Below the pieces are notes generated by a model. It was given only the letters and a program-made list of their open reading frames with translations, was not told the DNA's origin and did not search any database. A program made the translations under genes and the position numbers. This document shows, piece after piece, positions 17,601 through 25,899 of a stretch of 64,000 nt of DNA. This stretch comes from Akkermansiaceae bacterium UBA2381 (GTDB lineage Bacteria; Verrucomicrobiota; Verrucomicrobiia; Verrucomicrobiales; DEV007): the NCBI GenBank assembly GCA_002344215.1, contig DDSV01000034.1, positions 28,732-92,731 of the forward strand, read 5' to 3'. Positions within the stretch are counted from its first letter, which is position 1, and each line of letters begins with the position of its first letter.

Positions 17601-18909
17601 CCGGCAAGTCTTCAAATTTCGTAAACACCTTCACCCATTTCCCGGGCGGGAACGCTTCAGAAGAAGACGCGGAGACCGGGGGAGTGGGAGCGGAGGAGAT
17701 AGGGACAGGGGGGGGCGTGGAGACCGGGGGAGCGGGAGAAGTTGTCACCGGTGCCGTCTTTGGCGGCGTCACGGGCAAAGTCGCGACCGGAGCCGGGGTC
17801 GTTACCTCCTTATCACCACCGCGTTTCCCCATCATCAAAAACCCGCCCACTCCGAGCACCACCGCCGCCGCGATCCCGATGATCCAGGGCAGCTTCGAGG
17901 CCGACTCGGGCGAGACGGCCTTCACTGCGACCGCCGTTGCCGCCTTCTTCGCCGGAGCCCGTCTCGTCTGGCTCGCGAGCAGAACCTGCTTCGGAATGGC
18001 GACACTGCTTTCCCCGCGTTCCTGCACCATGGGGGTGGTCAGGATCACGTCGAGATCGCGCCTTAACTCCTCGGCACTCTGATACCGATCCGTCGGATCG
18101 GTTTGCATAGCCCGGTCGATGATGTCGTCGAAACGGCGGTCGAGACCGGGCACCACGACGCAGGCGTCTTTCCACGCGCCGCGCGGGACGACTCCGGTGA
18201 GCATCTGGTAAAGCATCACCCCGACGGCGTAGAGGTCGGCGCGTCCGTCGACATCGGCCCCGAGGACGAGGACCTCGGGGGCGACGTAGTCGGGGGTGCC
18301 CATGGCGAGTCCGGTCCGGGTGAGACCGGCACCCTCGGCATCAGCGGCCTTGGCGAGGCCAAAGTCGGCGACCTTGACCTGCCCCTCCATGTTGATGAGG
18401 ACATTGGCCGGCTTGATGTCGCGATGGACGACCCCGCGGGCATGGGCATAGGCGAGGGCGTCACAGACATGGGCGGTCACGGCGAGGGCGTGCTCGGCGG
18501 GGAGACGTCCCTGTTCAGAGATCATGCGGGCGACGTCGGTTCCGTCGATGAAGGCCATCACGAAGTAGAGCTGGCCCGCGCTCATCACGCCGAAATCAAA
18601 AACCGCGACGATGGCCGGGTGATCCATTTTCGCCATCAGGCGGGCCTCGTTCTTGAAGCGCTCGGCAAAGCTGCCGTCCGCGTCATCGAGGTCCGGCGGC
18701 AGGATCTTGATCGCCACGGGCCGGTCGAGGGCCTTCTGGAGGCCCTTGTAGACGGCCCCCATGCCACCGCGGCCGAGGAGGCATTCGATCTCATACCCGG
18801 GGAGGAGGAGGGCAAGCTCCTCGGGCGTAGGTGGCTGCCACCGGATGCCACCGCTCGGGTTACGCTGAAAGCCGGTCGGCGTGGCTCCGGGTGGCGGTGT
18901 TTCGGGCAT
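14647..18909 (-). CDS. Giant Ser/Thr protein kinase with duplicated beta-sandwich-like domains and leucine-rich repeats
   Basis: A 1420-residue protein. The kinase domain (about 38-300) has GRGGMGAVYKG, the catalytic lysine in VAIKIL, HRDIKPANVL and DFGLAK, so it should be active. A membrane helix lies near residue 340-360 (WIIGIAAAVVLGVGG), then a Pro/Ser/Thr-rich linker. Two related domains follow, each opening with FPPGKWVKVF/FPPGQWVKVF and closing with 'DLDGL..AEAL.LLGVDE', a DUF1080-like pattern. A charged helical region and leucine-rich repeats make up the C-terminus. The tail is presumably outside the membrane and may sense a ligand. Two linkers contain DNA palindromes read in frame. 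Confidence 0.92.
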   Translation of the reverse strand: MPETPPPGATPTGFQRNPSGGIRWQPPTPEELALLLPGYEIECLLGRGGMGAVYKGLQKALDRPVAIKILPPDLDDADGSFAERFKNEARLMAKMDHPAIVAVFDFGVMSAGQLYFVMAFIDGTDVARMISEQGRLPAEHALAVTAHVCDALAYAHARGVVHRDIKPANVLINMEGQVKVADFGLAKAADAEGAGLTRTGLAMGTPDYVAPEVLVLGADVDGRADLYAVGVMLYQMLTGVVPRGAWKDACVVVPGLDRRFDDIIDRAMQTDPTDRYQSAEELRRDLDVILTTPMVQERGESSVAIPKQVLLASQTRRAPAKKAATAVAVKAVSPESASKLPWIIGIAAAVVLGVGGFLMMGKRGGDKEVTTPAPVATLPVTPPKTAPVTTSPAPPVSTPPPVPISSAPTPPVSASSSEAFPPGKWVKVFTKFEDLPEDLRKADSGVKFEDGWIEMTRASNKRLPIAAGNYRNIAVRGRFKNKDTSSLLIRYSGTTKAAYRSAIVYEEGTVNAAITRQFWNDPNSAVSETAIARGKSNLSEVSVVEFAAIEDRLILRFDGSVICNADDSTSSGGSVYAHVVGRIRDIEVMNLDGLSEAEALKLLGVDEKGNDLLQPAITQDTGRADGPSSAASAPAMMNGGKTAGSPKTALGGPNAPPSPPHPPSSAQFPPGQWVKVFTEFEDLPAELRKPDSGVTWDDGELKADRQVSFRLGNLGMKNGGVRLTTSHGTKFELRLRSDVRGSRFYALKEIQTLIKASFDMKGEKGLLHTNLALGSSNTSETQGIVWEICTVGNRIFARCGTDLIGPVVDSEFDAGDPALTNFVGSIRDFEIINLDGLPEAEALRLLGVDEQGKDLRALDAKEAEARTAAEQEASAIAAIPELKELHAQFEKLRAERVEAIFHADLATLNTGYLGGLDRTIAEEKRDGHLDGVLALEAEKKLVQGAGLAKSRPDAGGLASPPLCPIPADEESTPEALKELRQIYRDSFAKLETQRTTNLKTLTDPLGVRLKQLESSLTQKNRIDDAKFVRGYRERLEQGSAGTPAPNEANGGTAGDDAGKSARAPATKYPPGDDRKAAEWALDLGGNITILSGGAPLRVDKMEDLPKGSFAIQRIDINAETAGNAATTYKDLSVIAGLRKLEILGTNKRAVTDADVDVLGSLPELRQLTISNTRSFTGKGLARLKGLSKLSYLSFGGTAITAEGIKEIGELEQLDYLRISSTQIGDGDLAPLRFLKKLTGLALTNTNVTVAGWRQFKGQPFVNLGFSIPAEGGEAWCEELAKLFPSVRQAEVNIDDGQSTANVTASLAAFPNLYDVSFASPFCNDASFEGISRIENLSSLTIRSAGGGMPNLTDAGIGHLLRLKLLNKFSLDNADSITPAALTMMTEFKNLKTLGIVGCTQITPAAIEAFQKARPDVTVTR
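15719..15797. repeat. Long inverted repeat inside the giant kinase gene
   Basis: A 21-base arm at 15719-15739 and its near-perfect reverse complement at 15777-15797 (20 of 21 match; outer bases GGAGCGCGGGCACTC / GAGTGCCCGCGCTCC). It is translated in frame into a Gly/Ala/Pro-rich linker before the leucine-rich repeats. Confidence 0.75.
16029..16075. repeat. Pair of perfect palindromes inside the giant kinase gene
   Basis: GGGGGCTTGCCAAGCCCCC (16029-16047) and GGGACTTGGCAAGTCCC (16059-16075) are each self-complementary around one central base and lie 11 bp apart. They are read in frame as a linker (GAGLAKSRPDAGGLASP) in the helical region of the kinase tail. Confidence 0.75.
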
Positions 18910-19275
18910 AGGCGGCGGAGTGACAACTAAGCGCTCCCGATCCGCACCAAAAGGGCGTCAGAAGACGCAATTGATGTAGCAAGGAAGGCGATCCCCGGCA
19001 AGGGGAAAAGCTGAACTGGAGCGTAGGTGAGAGGAACAGTCCAAAGCAGAGTCAAAAAGTAGTGGCCCCGGGCGGAGCTTGGAGTGCGTCGAATTCAAAC
19101 CATTACAACCCGGCCGGGTGTTTCAAAAACGTTGACGGGTGCCAGAATTTTTTGCACGCTTCGTTGTGACGTGTCGGCTGTTCTCCTTCTTTGTTCATTG
19201 CTTTTTGCATCCTTTACTCACTGCCGGAGCATAAACGGGATGGACGTGCTGAGTTGTTCTGTAATCCCCGCCATT
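18910..19275. other. Divergent intergenic region between the kinase gene and the exported-protein gene
   Basis: This 366-bp stretch must hold promoters for both sides. A perfect 12-bp palindrome, ACCCGGCCGGGT, lies at 19108-19119, and a TTGACG box follows at 19132. A frame open from a GTG at 19084 runs into the downstream gene but encodes no recognisable protein before the signal peptide. Nothing else can be supported. Confidence 0.4.
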
Positions 19276-19941
19276 ATGAGACCGCTTATTGTTCCTACCG
19301 CATTTCTACTGTCGTTGTTGCTCGCATCTGCTGGATTCTCTGAGCCCGCTGCAGGTGAAGCTCTTCACACTCTTACCAGTGTGAACGGAGAGCAGATGAA
19401 GGCCTTCTATGTGCGTCGTGATGGCCCTAATGTAATTCTTCGATCCGAAACAGGTCAGGAGAAGGCGTTTGCTCTTTCCGTCTTCTCAGGGAAGAGCAAA
19501 CGATTGCTGATTGATCGGGCGCTTAAGGATAGGAAGGTTTCGGAAGAAGCGCTGGAGCTCCAGAAAAAACTGATCGGTGTTTGGAATACAACAGATAACT
19601 CGGGATTTCTGGTCGCTTTCGATATCGATTGGCGAATCCCTCTTTTCGGGGTGCAATTCCCGGATGGGGCGGCGCTGGTGGATTCCAGTGGATTTACGGT
19701 ATATGAAATTGTCATTGGTCAGGGAGAGCCGGTGATTCGCTCTTTCAGATGGGAAGACCAAGGTGACACTCCGACTGATGAGTGGACCATTAAAACAATC
19801 GACGGCGAACAACTGGTGTTGATGGGGGTGCAGCGTCAGGTGAAGGGGGCCACGTCGCTTTCACCTACCGATTCTAAGACTGTTCCCGCGCCTTTCACTC
19901 GCTCGAATCCCACCCCCCCGCTTCCAGACGTGAAAGAGTGA
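19276..19941 (+). CDS. Exported protein with an SHD1-like N-terminal region
   Basis: The ATG at 19276 gives 221 residues starting with a signal peptide (MRPLIVPTAFLLSLLLASAG). The mature N-terminus, 'LTSVNGEQMKAFYVRRDGPNVILRSETGQEKAFALSVFSG', resembles the SLA1-homology-1-like domain found in many Planctomycetota/Verrucomicrobiota exported proteins ('dG....A.....d..V.L....G.......LS'). The rest is a beta-rich domain not recognised. The longer frame from the GTG at 19084 is rejected because it would place the signal peptide internally. It is convergent with the pyrophosphatase gene. Function unknown. Confidence 0.72.
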   Translation: MRPLIVPTAFLLSLLLASAGFSEPAAGEALHTLTSVNGEQMKAFYVRRDGPNVILRSETGQEKAFALSVFSGKSKRLLIDRALKDRKVSEEALELQKKLIGVWNTTDNSGFLVAFDIDWRIPLFGVQFPDGAALVDSSGFTVYEIVIGQGEPVIRSFRWEDQGDTPTDEWTIKTIDGEQLVLMGVQRQVKGATSLSPTDSKTVPAPFTRSNPTPPLPDVKE

Positions 19942-20009
19942 TGAAGAGAGAATTTTTGGCAGAAGGTCCCGATTCCTCGAAGATCCGACCGTCGTTATAG
20001 TTGCACTTT

Positions 20010-21734
20010 CTATCCTCCCGTCTTTGGATTCTCCGCGAGAATGGACCCGATGAAGGGGAAGAGCTGCTTTTTGCGGCTGACCACTCCTTTGAGGACAAAG
20101 AGGTGGGAATCCTTACGCGGGTAACCGATTTTCTGCCGGATCTCGACGGGGGCTTCGATGAGTAGAAGGCTGTCGTTCAGGGTGATGTCCGTGATCATCA
20201 GACAGGCCAGATCGAGATTCTGTTCCTTGATCAGGGTTCGCAGTTCCTCCTGAAGGGCCTCGCGGGCGGGCCAGAAGTAATCAAATCCGATCTCCTCGAC
20301 CTGGGAGATGCTGACCCGGTAGCCGCTTTCCTCAAACTCCTTACGGTCCGACCCGACCGCCTCAGCGATGTTGCTGCTTCGCAGTACGGAACCGGCCGAG
20401 AAGAAGTCTTCCTTGAATTTGTCCACATCGATCCCGGCGATCATGCTGGCCCACTCGAGCACGGACCGGTCCTCATCGGTTGTGGTCGGGGAGGTGAGGT
20501 TGAGCGTGTCCGAGATGATCCCCGCACAGATGCAGATCGCGATGCTGCGCGAGGGCACGATGCTGTGGCCGCGGAAGGCGCTGCCCACGATGGTGCAGGT
20601 GGAGCCGACGGTCTTGTTGATGAATTGGACGGGCTCCTTGGTGACGAGGTTGCCGCTGAGGCGATGGTGATCGAGGACTTCGACGATTTCGGCTTCATCC
20701 GCCCCCGACACCGCCTGGGAGAACTCGTTGTGATCGACGAGAATCAGTCGTGGCCGTTCCGGGTTGACGAGATCGGCCCGGGAAAAGACACCCACCAGCC
20801 GGTTCGACTCGGGGTCACACACCGGGAAAAGAACCTGGTCCCGGTTCGACTTCAGCTTTTCCTTGATGGCCTGCAGTTTTGCCTCGGAAGAAAAGGACAT
20901 GAACTCGGTCGAGACCGCGCTGTGAATTGAGCGCGCCCCCCGGATCAGCTGGGTCGTCGAGGCGGTGTCCCGGTTCGTCACGAGGATGGAGGTCCCGTTC
21001 TTCGAAGCGGAGTGAATGATGGCCTCAGAGGGGCGGAAGCCGCTGGTGATGACGAGGCATCGAACTCCGGCCTCGACGGCATGGAGTTGAACGCCGACGC
21101 GGTCCCCGGTGATGATGAGCAATTTCTCTTTCGGGAGACGGCCTATCCTCTCCTGCATGACAGGTTCGGACGAGCCGGCCACCATCATGAGGAAATCCTG
21201 CTCCTGGGAGCTGCTGTCGGTGAGGTGAACCACGTCCGCCTCGAGGACGCGGGCGACGTTGTCGGTGGAGGTGGTGACCTGTCGGGCAAAATCACCCTGA
21301 TCGCTCTCGGGAATGAGGAGGGCGAGGAGATCCTGCAGAGCCAGCATGCCAAGGAGGATGCCCTCTCCGTTGACGACCGGGAGACTCCGGTAGCTGTGGG
21401 CCGCCATTTCGCGGTAGGCCTCGATGACCGAATCGGTCGGCCGGGCGGTCGAGACTTCGCGGCGGCAGATGTCGCCGGCGCGCAGGTTAACATCGCTCAG
21501 GAGCCGGGGACGGCTCACTCCGGACATTTGCAGAACCCACTCGGTACGGGCGTTCGGCGGTCCACAACAGGCGGCCACGGCCGTCGGAACCCGTGTCTGG
21601 CTCAGCAGATCGGCATAGGCGAGGGCGGAACAGATCGCGTCGGTATCCGGGTTCTTGTGGCCCATCACCCAGGTGGGGCGGGCTCCTTTAGGGAAGAGGG
21701 GGCTTGTCTCAGGCACCCGCATACTGTCCCTCAT
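20010..21734 (-). CDS. Family II (DHH) inorganic pyrophosphatase with CBS and DRTGG domains
   Basis: A 574-residue cytosolic enzyme. The DHH core is split: the N-terminal part carries the metal motif GHKNPDTDA (near residue 25), and the second part has VDHNEFSQ and LDHHRLSG. Between them are two CBS domains flanking a DRTGG domain. The C-terminal DHHA2 domain includes a final KDSHLFVLKGVVSRKKQLFP. Family II enzymes use Mn or Co to hydrolyse pyrophosphate to phosphate. The CBS-DRTGG insert makes the activity responsive to adenine nucleotides in known members. Length is normal for that subgroup. Confidence 0.93.
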   Translation of the reverse strand: MRDSMRVPETSPLFPKGARPTWVMGHKNPDTDAICSALAYADLLSQTRVPTAVAACCGPPNARTEWVLQMSGVSRPRLLSDVNLRAGDICRREVSTARPTDSVIEAYREMAAHSYRSLPVVNGEGILLGMLALQDLLALLIPESDQGDFARQVTTSTDNVARVLEADVVHLTDSSSQEQDFLMMVAGSSEPVMQERIGRLPKEKLLIITGDRVGVQLHAVEAGVRCLVITSGFRPSEAIIHSASKNGTSILVTNRDTASTTQLIRGARSIHSAVSTEFMSFSSEAKLQAIKEKLKSNRDQVLFPVCDPESNRLVGVFSRADLVNPERPRLILVDHNEFSQAVSGADEAEIVEVLDHHRLSGNLVTKEPVQFINKTVGSTCTIVGSAFRGHSIVPSRSIAICICAGIISDTLNLTSPTTTDEDRSVLEWASMIAGIDVDKFKEDFFSAGSVLRSSNIAEAVGSDRKEFEESGYRVSISQVEEIGFDYFWPAREALQEELRTLIKEQNLDLACLMITDITLNDSLLLIEAPVEIRQKIGYPRKDSHLFVLKGVVSRKKQLFPFIGSILAENPKTGG

Positions 21735-21820
21735 CCTGAGGGAGAATCGACTGAAAATTTTGCCACTCGTTTACCCGGAATCCCGAGCGGCCGGAAAAGG
21801 TTTCACGTTCGGCCGGAAAC

Positions 21821-22405
21821 TTACCCGAAATAGGACGGCTCGGAGCCGGGTTTCCATTTGATGCTGCAACCGGTGCTGGGATACCACGGTGTTGGCATCG
21901 GCGTCGCGGCGAGGAGATGGGCAACGGCCGTCTTCAGATCCTCTCCGGTGGGCGCTCCCCCTCGTCCGGGCCGGGTGCTGTCGAACTGGCCGGCGTAGGT
22001 CAGGTGCAGGGCGGCGTCGAACAGGTAAAAATCGGGGGTACAGGCGGCCGCATAGACCTTCGCGATGGACTGGTCCTCATCGTAGAGGTAGGGAAAATGC
22101 CATCCGTTCCGGGTCGAAAAATCCTTCATGAGTGCCGGAGAATCAGCGGGATAGCGGCTCACGTCGTTTGCATTGATCGCCACCGTGGCGATTCCCTGTT
22201 CGGCCGCCGAGTCCGCAAAGCGCCCGAGTTCCGCGGCGAGGTGCACGACGAAGGGGCAATGATTGCAGACAAAGGCGATCAGGAGTCCCTTTTGTCCGCG
22301 AATCAGATCCCGCAGGGAGTGAATAGTGCCGTCGGGATCGGGCAGGGAAAAATCAGGAGCGGACTCACCGGGCTTCAATGCAAAGGTGGAAGGGACTTCG
22401 GCCAT
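21821..22405 (-). CDS. Thioredoxin-like AhpC/TSA-family protein
   Basis: A 194-residue protein without a signal peptide. 'GESAPDFSLPDPDGTIHSLRDL' opens a peroxiredoxin/thioredoxin fold, followed by 'LLIAFVCNHCPFVVHLAAEL' with a CNHC redox motif near residues 48-51, and 'DFYLFDAALHLTYAGQFD'. This subgroup (thioredoxin family protein, CNHCP type) is common but its substrate is not established. The C-terminus 'TGCSIKWKPG' has another Cys typical of the group. Next gene upstream on the opposite strand is rplI. Confidence 0.88.
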   Translation of the reverse strand: MAEVPSTFALKPGESAPDFSLPDPDGTIHSLRDLIRGQKGLLIAFVCNHCPFVVHLAAELGRFADSAAEQGIATVAINANDVSRYPADSPALMKDFSTRNGWHFPYLYDEDQSIAKVYAAACTPDFYLFDAALHLTYAGQFDSTRPGRGGAPTGEDLKTAVAHLLAATPMPTPWYPSTGCSIKWKPGSEPSYFG

Positions 22406-22462
22406 AATTCGGTAAGGGGAGGGGAGTAGCTACTTAAGAAGTGTAAAACTTCGGTCTGCGGG

Positions 22463-22491
22463 TTGACAAGGTATCGAATCGCACCTATCTG
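22463..22491 (+). promoter_or_regulatory. Putative sigma-70 promoter of rplI
   Basis: TTGACA (22463-22468) and TATCTG (22486-22491) are separated by 17 bp, about 38 bp before the rplI start. The -35 box is exact and the -10 box is weaker. Confidence 0.55.
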
Positions 22492-22528
22492 TCCCGCTCT
22501 TTTTTCAATTCCCGAATCCGCGCTCACC

Positions 22529-23020
22529 ATGGCAACTGTAGAAGTCATTTTAAAACAAAAAGTCAACGGACTCGGCGCCGAAGCCGACGTCGTCAAAGTG
22601 AAGCGTGGCTTCGCCCGCAACTTTCTCCTTCCCCAGGGCCAGGCGTATGAGGCGACCAAAGCGAATCTCCGTCATGTGAGTCATCTCAAGGAATTGCGTT
22701 CCAAGCGCGAGGCTGAGGAAGTGGCTGATGCGGAAAACGCAGCTGGCAAGCTCAAGAAGCTCCGTCTTTCCATCGTTCTTTCTCTCGGTCAGGGCGGCAA
22801 GGCCTTCGGTTCGGTGACCACGGCTGACATCGCCGCTCTCATCAACGAGAAGAGCAAGCTCAACATCGACCGTCACCAGCTGGTGCTCGATCACCCCATC
22901 AAGACTCTCGGCAGCTACGAGATCCCCGTGAAACTGCATCCCTCCGTGGAGGCTTCCGTCACGGTTCGGGTTCTTGCCGCTGACGGCACCGCAGGCGATG
23001 CGGGTTCTGACGAGGATTGA
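22529..23020 (+). CDS. rplI: 50S ribosomal protein L9
   Basis: The ATG at 22529 gives 163 residues starting at the canonical N-terminus (MATVEVILKQKVNGLGAEAD). The N-terminal rRNA-binding domain has 'VVKVKRGFARNFLLPQGQAYEAT', the long central helix is rich in Lys/Glu, and the C-terminal domain contains 'GKAFGSVTTADIAALI'. An acidic tail is slightly longer than usual. The frame open to 22463 covers the promoter and is not coding. It is followed by dnaB, the usual rpsF-rpsR-rplI-dnaB neighbourhood, although rpsF and rpsR are not here. Confidence 0.96.
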   Translation: MATVEVILKQKVNGLGAEADVVKVKRGFARNFLLPQGQAYEATKANLRHVSHLKELRSKREAEEVADAENAAGKLKKLRLSIVLSLGQGGKAFGSVTTADIAALINEKSKLNIDRHQLVLDHPIKTLGSYEIPVKLHPSVEASVTVRVLAADGTAGDAGSDED

Positions 23021-23035
23021 GAGTGCATCGAAAAT

Positions 23036-23118
23036 AGCGATTTTTAACGAATCGCTTTGCGAAATACGGGCGGGTTGCTTAGATAGCAGGCCGCCCTTTT
23101 TCTTTTTCCGCAGGGCGG
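23036..23118 (+). terminator. Terminator or attenuator between rplI and dnaB
   Basis: A small stem AGCGAT/ATCGCT (23036-23056) is followed by GGGCGG (23068-23073) pairing with CCGCCC (23091-23096) and then TTTTT, an intrinsic terminator. A third segment, GGGCGG at 23113-23118, can instead pair with the same CCGCCC, so two folds compete just before dnaB. Confidence 0.6.
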
Positions 23119-23154
23119 CGCGCCATCCTCTGTCACCCTTACGTTCCCGTCTCT

Positions 23155-24642
23155 ATGCCTGATTACAGTTCTTCCGGAAGTGGTGGCTCGTCTTATCAAA
23201 AGGGCGGCGATTCGCTCAAGACCGGTCCCAAAGGCCAGAAGGGCGAAAACGGAAAGCCCTTTCAGAAGACCTCGAGCGCCGAGGATTCGCTGCGCTCGAT
23301 GCCGCTCAACGCCGATGCCGAGCGGGCCGCCCTCTCCTGTATGCTGCTGGACCCGGTCACGATCATCCCCAAGGCGATCGAAAAGCTGGCTCCCGGCTAT
23401 TTTTACATCCCGGCTCACCGCATCATTTTTGAAACGCTCCTCCACCTCTACAAGACCCGTCCGGAAGGGAAGCTCGATCTCATCGTGCTCAATACCGAGC
23501 TCTCCAAGCAGGGTAAACTCGATGCGGTGGGCGGACCGAAGACGCTGGCCGACCTTCTCGACGATGTTCCCACGACGGCCCTGTTTGACGACTACTCCGA
23601 GTTTCTCAAAGAGAAGTTCGTCCTGCGGCGGGTCATTCAGGATTGCACCGAGTGTGTGACCCAGGCCTACGACGGGCCGGAAAGCTCAGCCAACTTCCTC
23701 GACTCGGTCGAAAAGAAGGTCCTTCAGATCCGGAACGAGACCTCGCAGGAAAAGGGAATCGAGGAGATGCGGGTCCACGTCCTCAAGGTGATCCAGTCGA
23801 TTGATGACATGTACAACTCCGACGGGAACTCCGGCGGATTGATGACCGGCTTCACCGATCTCGATGAGATGACGAACGGTTTCCACGGCGGGGAAATGAT
23901 CGTCGTCGCGGCCCGTCCCTCGATGGGCAAGACCTCCTTCGTCATGAACATCGTCGAGAACATCTCGATCCGGAAGGACAATCCCATTCCGGTGGCGGTC
24001 TTCAGTCTGGAAATGACCTCGGAGTCGCTCGTGCAGCGTCTCCTTTGTTCCCGCGCCCGGGTGCAGATGCAGAAGTTGCGGGGCGGCTTTCTCTCGAAAG
24101 CGGATTTCCCCAAACTGATGCAGGTGGCGGGCCAGCTCGCCGAGGCACCGATCTGGATCGATGACACCCCCGGTCTCACCATCAACGAACTTCAGGCCAA
24201 GGCGCGTCGCCTCAAGCAGCAGCACGGGATCCGCCTGATCGCGATCGACTACCTTCAGCTACTCAAGGCTCCGGATGTGGGGAGAAAGGACGGCCGTGAG
24301 AAAGAGATTGCCGAGATTTCAGGAGGGATCAAAGGCATTGCCAAAGAGCTCGATATCCCCGTCATCGTTCTAGCCCAGCTTAACCGGAACCCGGACTCGC
24401 GCGGTGGCAAACCGCGGATGAGCGATCTTCGTGAGTCGGGATCGATCGAGCAGGACGCCGACCTCGTCGGGCTCTTGATGCGTCCCGAGGTCTATGCCGA
24501 CGACGAGGAAAAGGAGAGCATGTACGGCGAGGCGGAGTTCATCATCGCCAAACAGCGGAACGGTCCGACCGGCGAGGTTCCCCTGACCTTCCACAAGGAG
24601 TTTATGCGCTTTGAGAACCGGGCGAAAGGTGCGGAGGAGTGA
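23155..24642 (+). CDS. dnaB: Replicative DNA helicase DnaB
   Basis: A 495-residue protein. An unusual Ser/Gly/Lys-rich N-terminal extension (about 45 residues) precedes the DnaB N-terminal domain ('LNADAERAALSCMLLDP'). The RecA-like C-terminal domain contains Walker A ARPSMGKTSF, 'FSLEMTSESLVQRLLC', Walker B 'LIAIDYLQLL', and 'LAQLNRNPDSRGGKPRMSDLRESGSIEQDAD'. It unwinds DNA at replication forks as a hexamer. The gene is immediately followed by the cassette cluster, so it marks the left chromosomal flank of that insertion. Confidence 0.96.
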   Translation: MPDYSSSGSGGSSYQKGGDSLKTGPKGQKGENGKPFQKTSSAEDSLRSMPLNADAERAALSCMLLDPVTIIPKAIEKLAPGYFYIPAHRIIFETLLHLYKTRPEGKLDLIVLNTELSKQGKLDAVGGPKTLADLLDDVPTTALFDDYSEFLKEKFVLRRVIQDCTECVTQAYDGPESSANFLDSVEKKVLQIRNETSQEKGIEEMRVHVLKVIQSIDDMYNSDGNSGGLMTGFTDLDEMTNGFHGGEMIVVAARPSMGKTSFVMNIVENISIRKDNPIPVAVFSLEMTSESLVQRLLCSRARVQMQKLRGGFLSKADFPKLMQVAGQLAEAPIWIDDTPGLTINELQAKARRLKQQHGIRLIAIDYLQLLKAPDVGRKDGREKEIAEISGGIKGIAKELDIPVIVLAQLNRNPDSRGGKPRMSDLRESGSIEQDADLVGLLMRPEVYADDEEKESMYGEAEFIIAKQRNGPTGEVPLTFHKEFMRFENRAKGAEE

Positions 24643-24845
24643 TGAGGGTGGGGATTGAGCGGGTTTTTTGGGGGGGAGGAATGCCTGACATCGGCCACGG
24701 CGATTCATCGAATATCCGTGTGTCCCCAACTGCCGGGTAGACACACGTTGTCCGAGGATTTCCTTGTCAGATCGTGGATTTCTTCACATGCTTGCTTCGA
24801 GCATCTTGAGGAATATCACTATCGGAGATCATACGAATAAATTCT
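24643..24845. other. Interval between dnaB and the first cassette
   Basis: Contains a T6 run (24664-24669) and an 8-bp perfect inverted repeat CGTGTGTC / GACACACG (24717-24724 and 24740-24747) that may end dnaB transcription. If the downstream units are integron cassettes, this is where a remnant attI or a decayed attC would lie. No arm complementary to the sequence just before the first core site was found, so neither is claimed. Confidence 0.4.
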
Positions 24846-24859
24846 GTTATGCCTAAAAA

Positions 24860-25225
24860 ATGAGCACCGAGTTTCGCCCTCTTCTCCGAACTGGTAAACT
24901 CTATCAACTAGATGCGGCGGATCTGGCGTTGAGGGACGCAGGCTTACCGCACTATCTGCAGGAGGAGTCAGTTTCTGGAATGCGGACCGCAATGCCGGTC
25001 GACCCGTCGCCTGCGCCGGGGACTTGGTGGACGATCTTGATTCCTGCTGATCGTTTCGACGAAGCGAGCAGGGTGATCTCTGATCTGCCATTTAGCTTCA
25101 CAACTGAGCCGGACGTTTGGGATTGTTCGCCCTCTCCCTGTGGGAGGAGGATCATCACGATAGCGGCCTGGGTAGCACTGGCTTTGATTCTTTTGGCAAT
25201 CATCGGCGCCCTGATACGGGCATAA
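24860..25225 (+). CDS. Cassette 1: small protein with a C-terminal membrane helix (DUF2007-like)
   Basis: A 121-residue protein. The N-terminal part ('LYQLDAADLALRDAGLPHYLQEE', then 'WTILIPADRFDEASRVISDL') resembles the DUF2007 'putative signal-transducing' fold, in which a compact alpha-beta unit often precedes a membrane segment. A hydrophobic helix lies at about 98-118 (IITIAAWVALALILLAIIGA). The ATG lies six bases after the core site GTTATGCC. The TAA stop is part of the inverse core GGCATAAC, as is common in integron cassettes. Function unknown. Confidence 0.78.
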   Translation: MSTEFRPLLRTGKLYQLDAADLALRDAGLPHYLQEESVSGMRTAMPVDPSPAPGTWWTILIPADRFDEASRVISDLPFSFTTEPDVWDCSPSPCGRRIITIAAWVALALILLAIIGALIRA

Positions 25226-25344
25226 CTAGTCGGCGATGGACAAGCCCGATCCCGTTGTGAGTTCATTGACTTCCCTGATTCGAATCACTACACTGCAATC
25301 GAAGCCGCGCTCCCGGATCGGGCTGCCATGCCTCGACGTTCGGT
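25219..25344 (+). other. attC-like recombination site 1
   Basis: Inverse core GGCATAAC at 25219-25226, which is the exact complement of the core GTTATGCC at 24846, the start of the same unit. Core GTTCGGT at 25338-25344. The arms pair as GGCGATGGACAAGCCCGATC against GATCGGGCTGCCATGCC with few bulges. About 126 bp long. Confidence 0.78.
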
Positions 25345-25350
25345 TTCATC

Positions 25351-25899
25351 ATGATGCGTATCCCACATTGGCGTTTCCTGCTATTATTGCTGCTGTTCTT
25401 TCTCGGCGGCTTCGCCGCATCGGTTCCACCATTGTGGTCAGTATTGGAGAAGAGGTGGATTCGCCCTGCGACTGACGTCGACCGCTCTAGTTTTCCCATT
25501 CTCGTCCGAGATCAAGAAGCGGTGTTTGCCGCAGCTATTCTGAATCAAGTGCCGTCGGATAGCGTTGCCGTAACGAGCGGGTTCGATGAGACCGCAATCA
25601 ACAAAGACCTCAACACCCAAATCGAAAACAAGGGTGACTTCAAATTCTTTCGGGTACTCGAACGCACGTCGGATGTGACTCGTGTGACATTGATTTTTCC
25701 TACAACAGCCGATGCGAGAATTCAGGGCTGGTATGATATCCGAGGTGGAGAAATTATTCCGCGGAAGATCATGAGCTACGGTCCTGGGTTTGCGTTCGTC
25801 GTTATTCCTCCGTCCGTGTTGTGCGGTGTCGCGATGGCTGGCGTATTTGCAATATTTGCCCGGCCGAAAAAGATTCGTATTGGAGCGCGAAAAACCTAA
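25351..25899 (+). CDS. Cassette 2: membrane protein of unknown function
   Basis: A 182-residue protein. An N-terminal membrane helix (FLLLLLLFFLGGFAASVPPL) and a C-terminal one near 145-168 (FAFVVIPPSVLCGVAMAGVFAIF) flank a soluble domain of about 110 residues. The start codon is 5 bp after the core site and the TAA stop is inside the inverse core AACCTAAC, so the reading frame fills the unit exactly. No family recognised. Topology suggests a periplasmic or extracytoplasmic domain held by two helices. Confidence 0.72.
   Translation: MMRIPHWRFLLLLLLFFLGGFAASVPPLWSVLEKRWIRPATDVDRSSFPILVRDQEAVFAAAILNQVPSDSVAVTSGFDETAINKDLNTQIENKGDFKFFRVLERTSDVTRVTLIFPTTADARIQGWYDIRGGEIIPRKIMSYGPGFAFVVIPPSVLCGVAMAGVFAIFARPKKIRIGARKT

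Noticed and set aside
24643..24845. attI site and remnant integrase upstream of the first cassette
   Set aside because: No recombinase-like reading frame and no recognisable attI; the left boundary cannot be defined from sequence.
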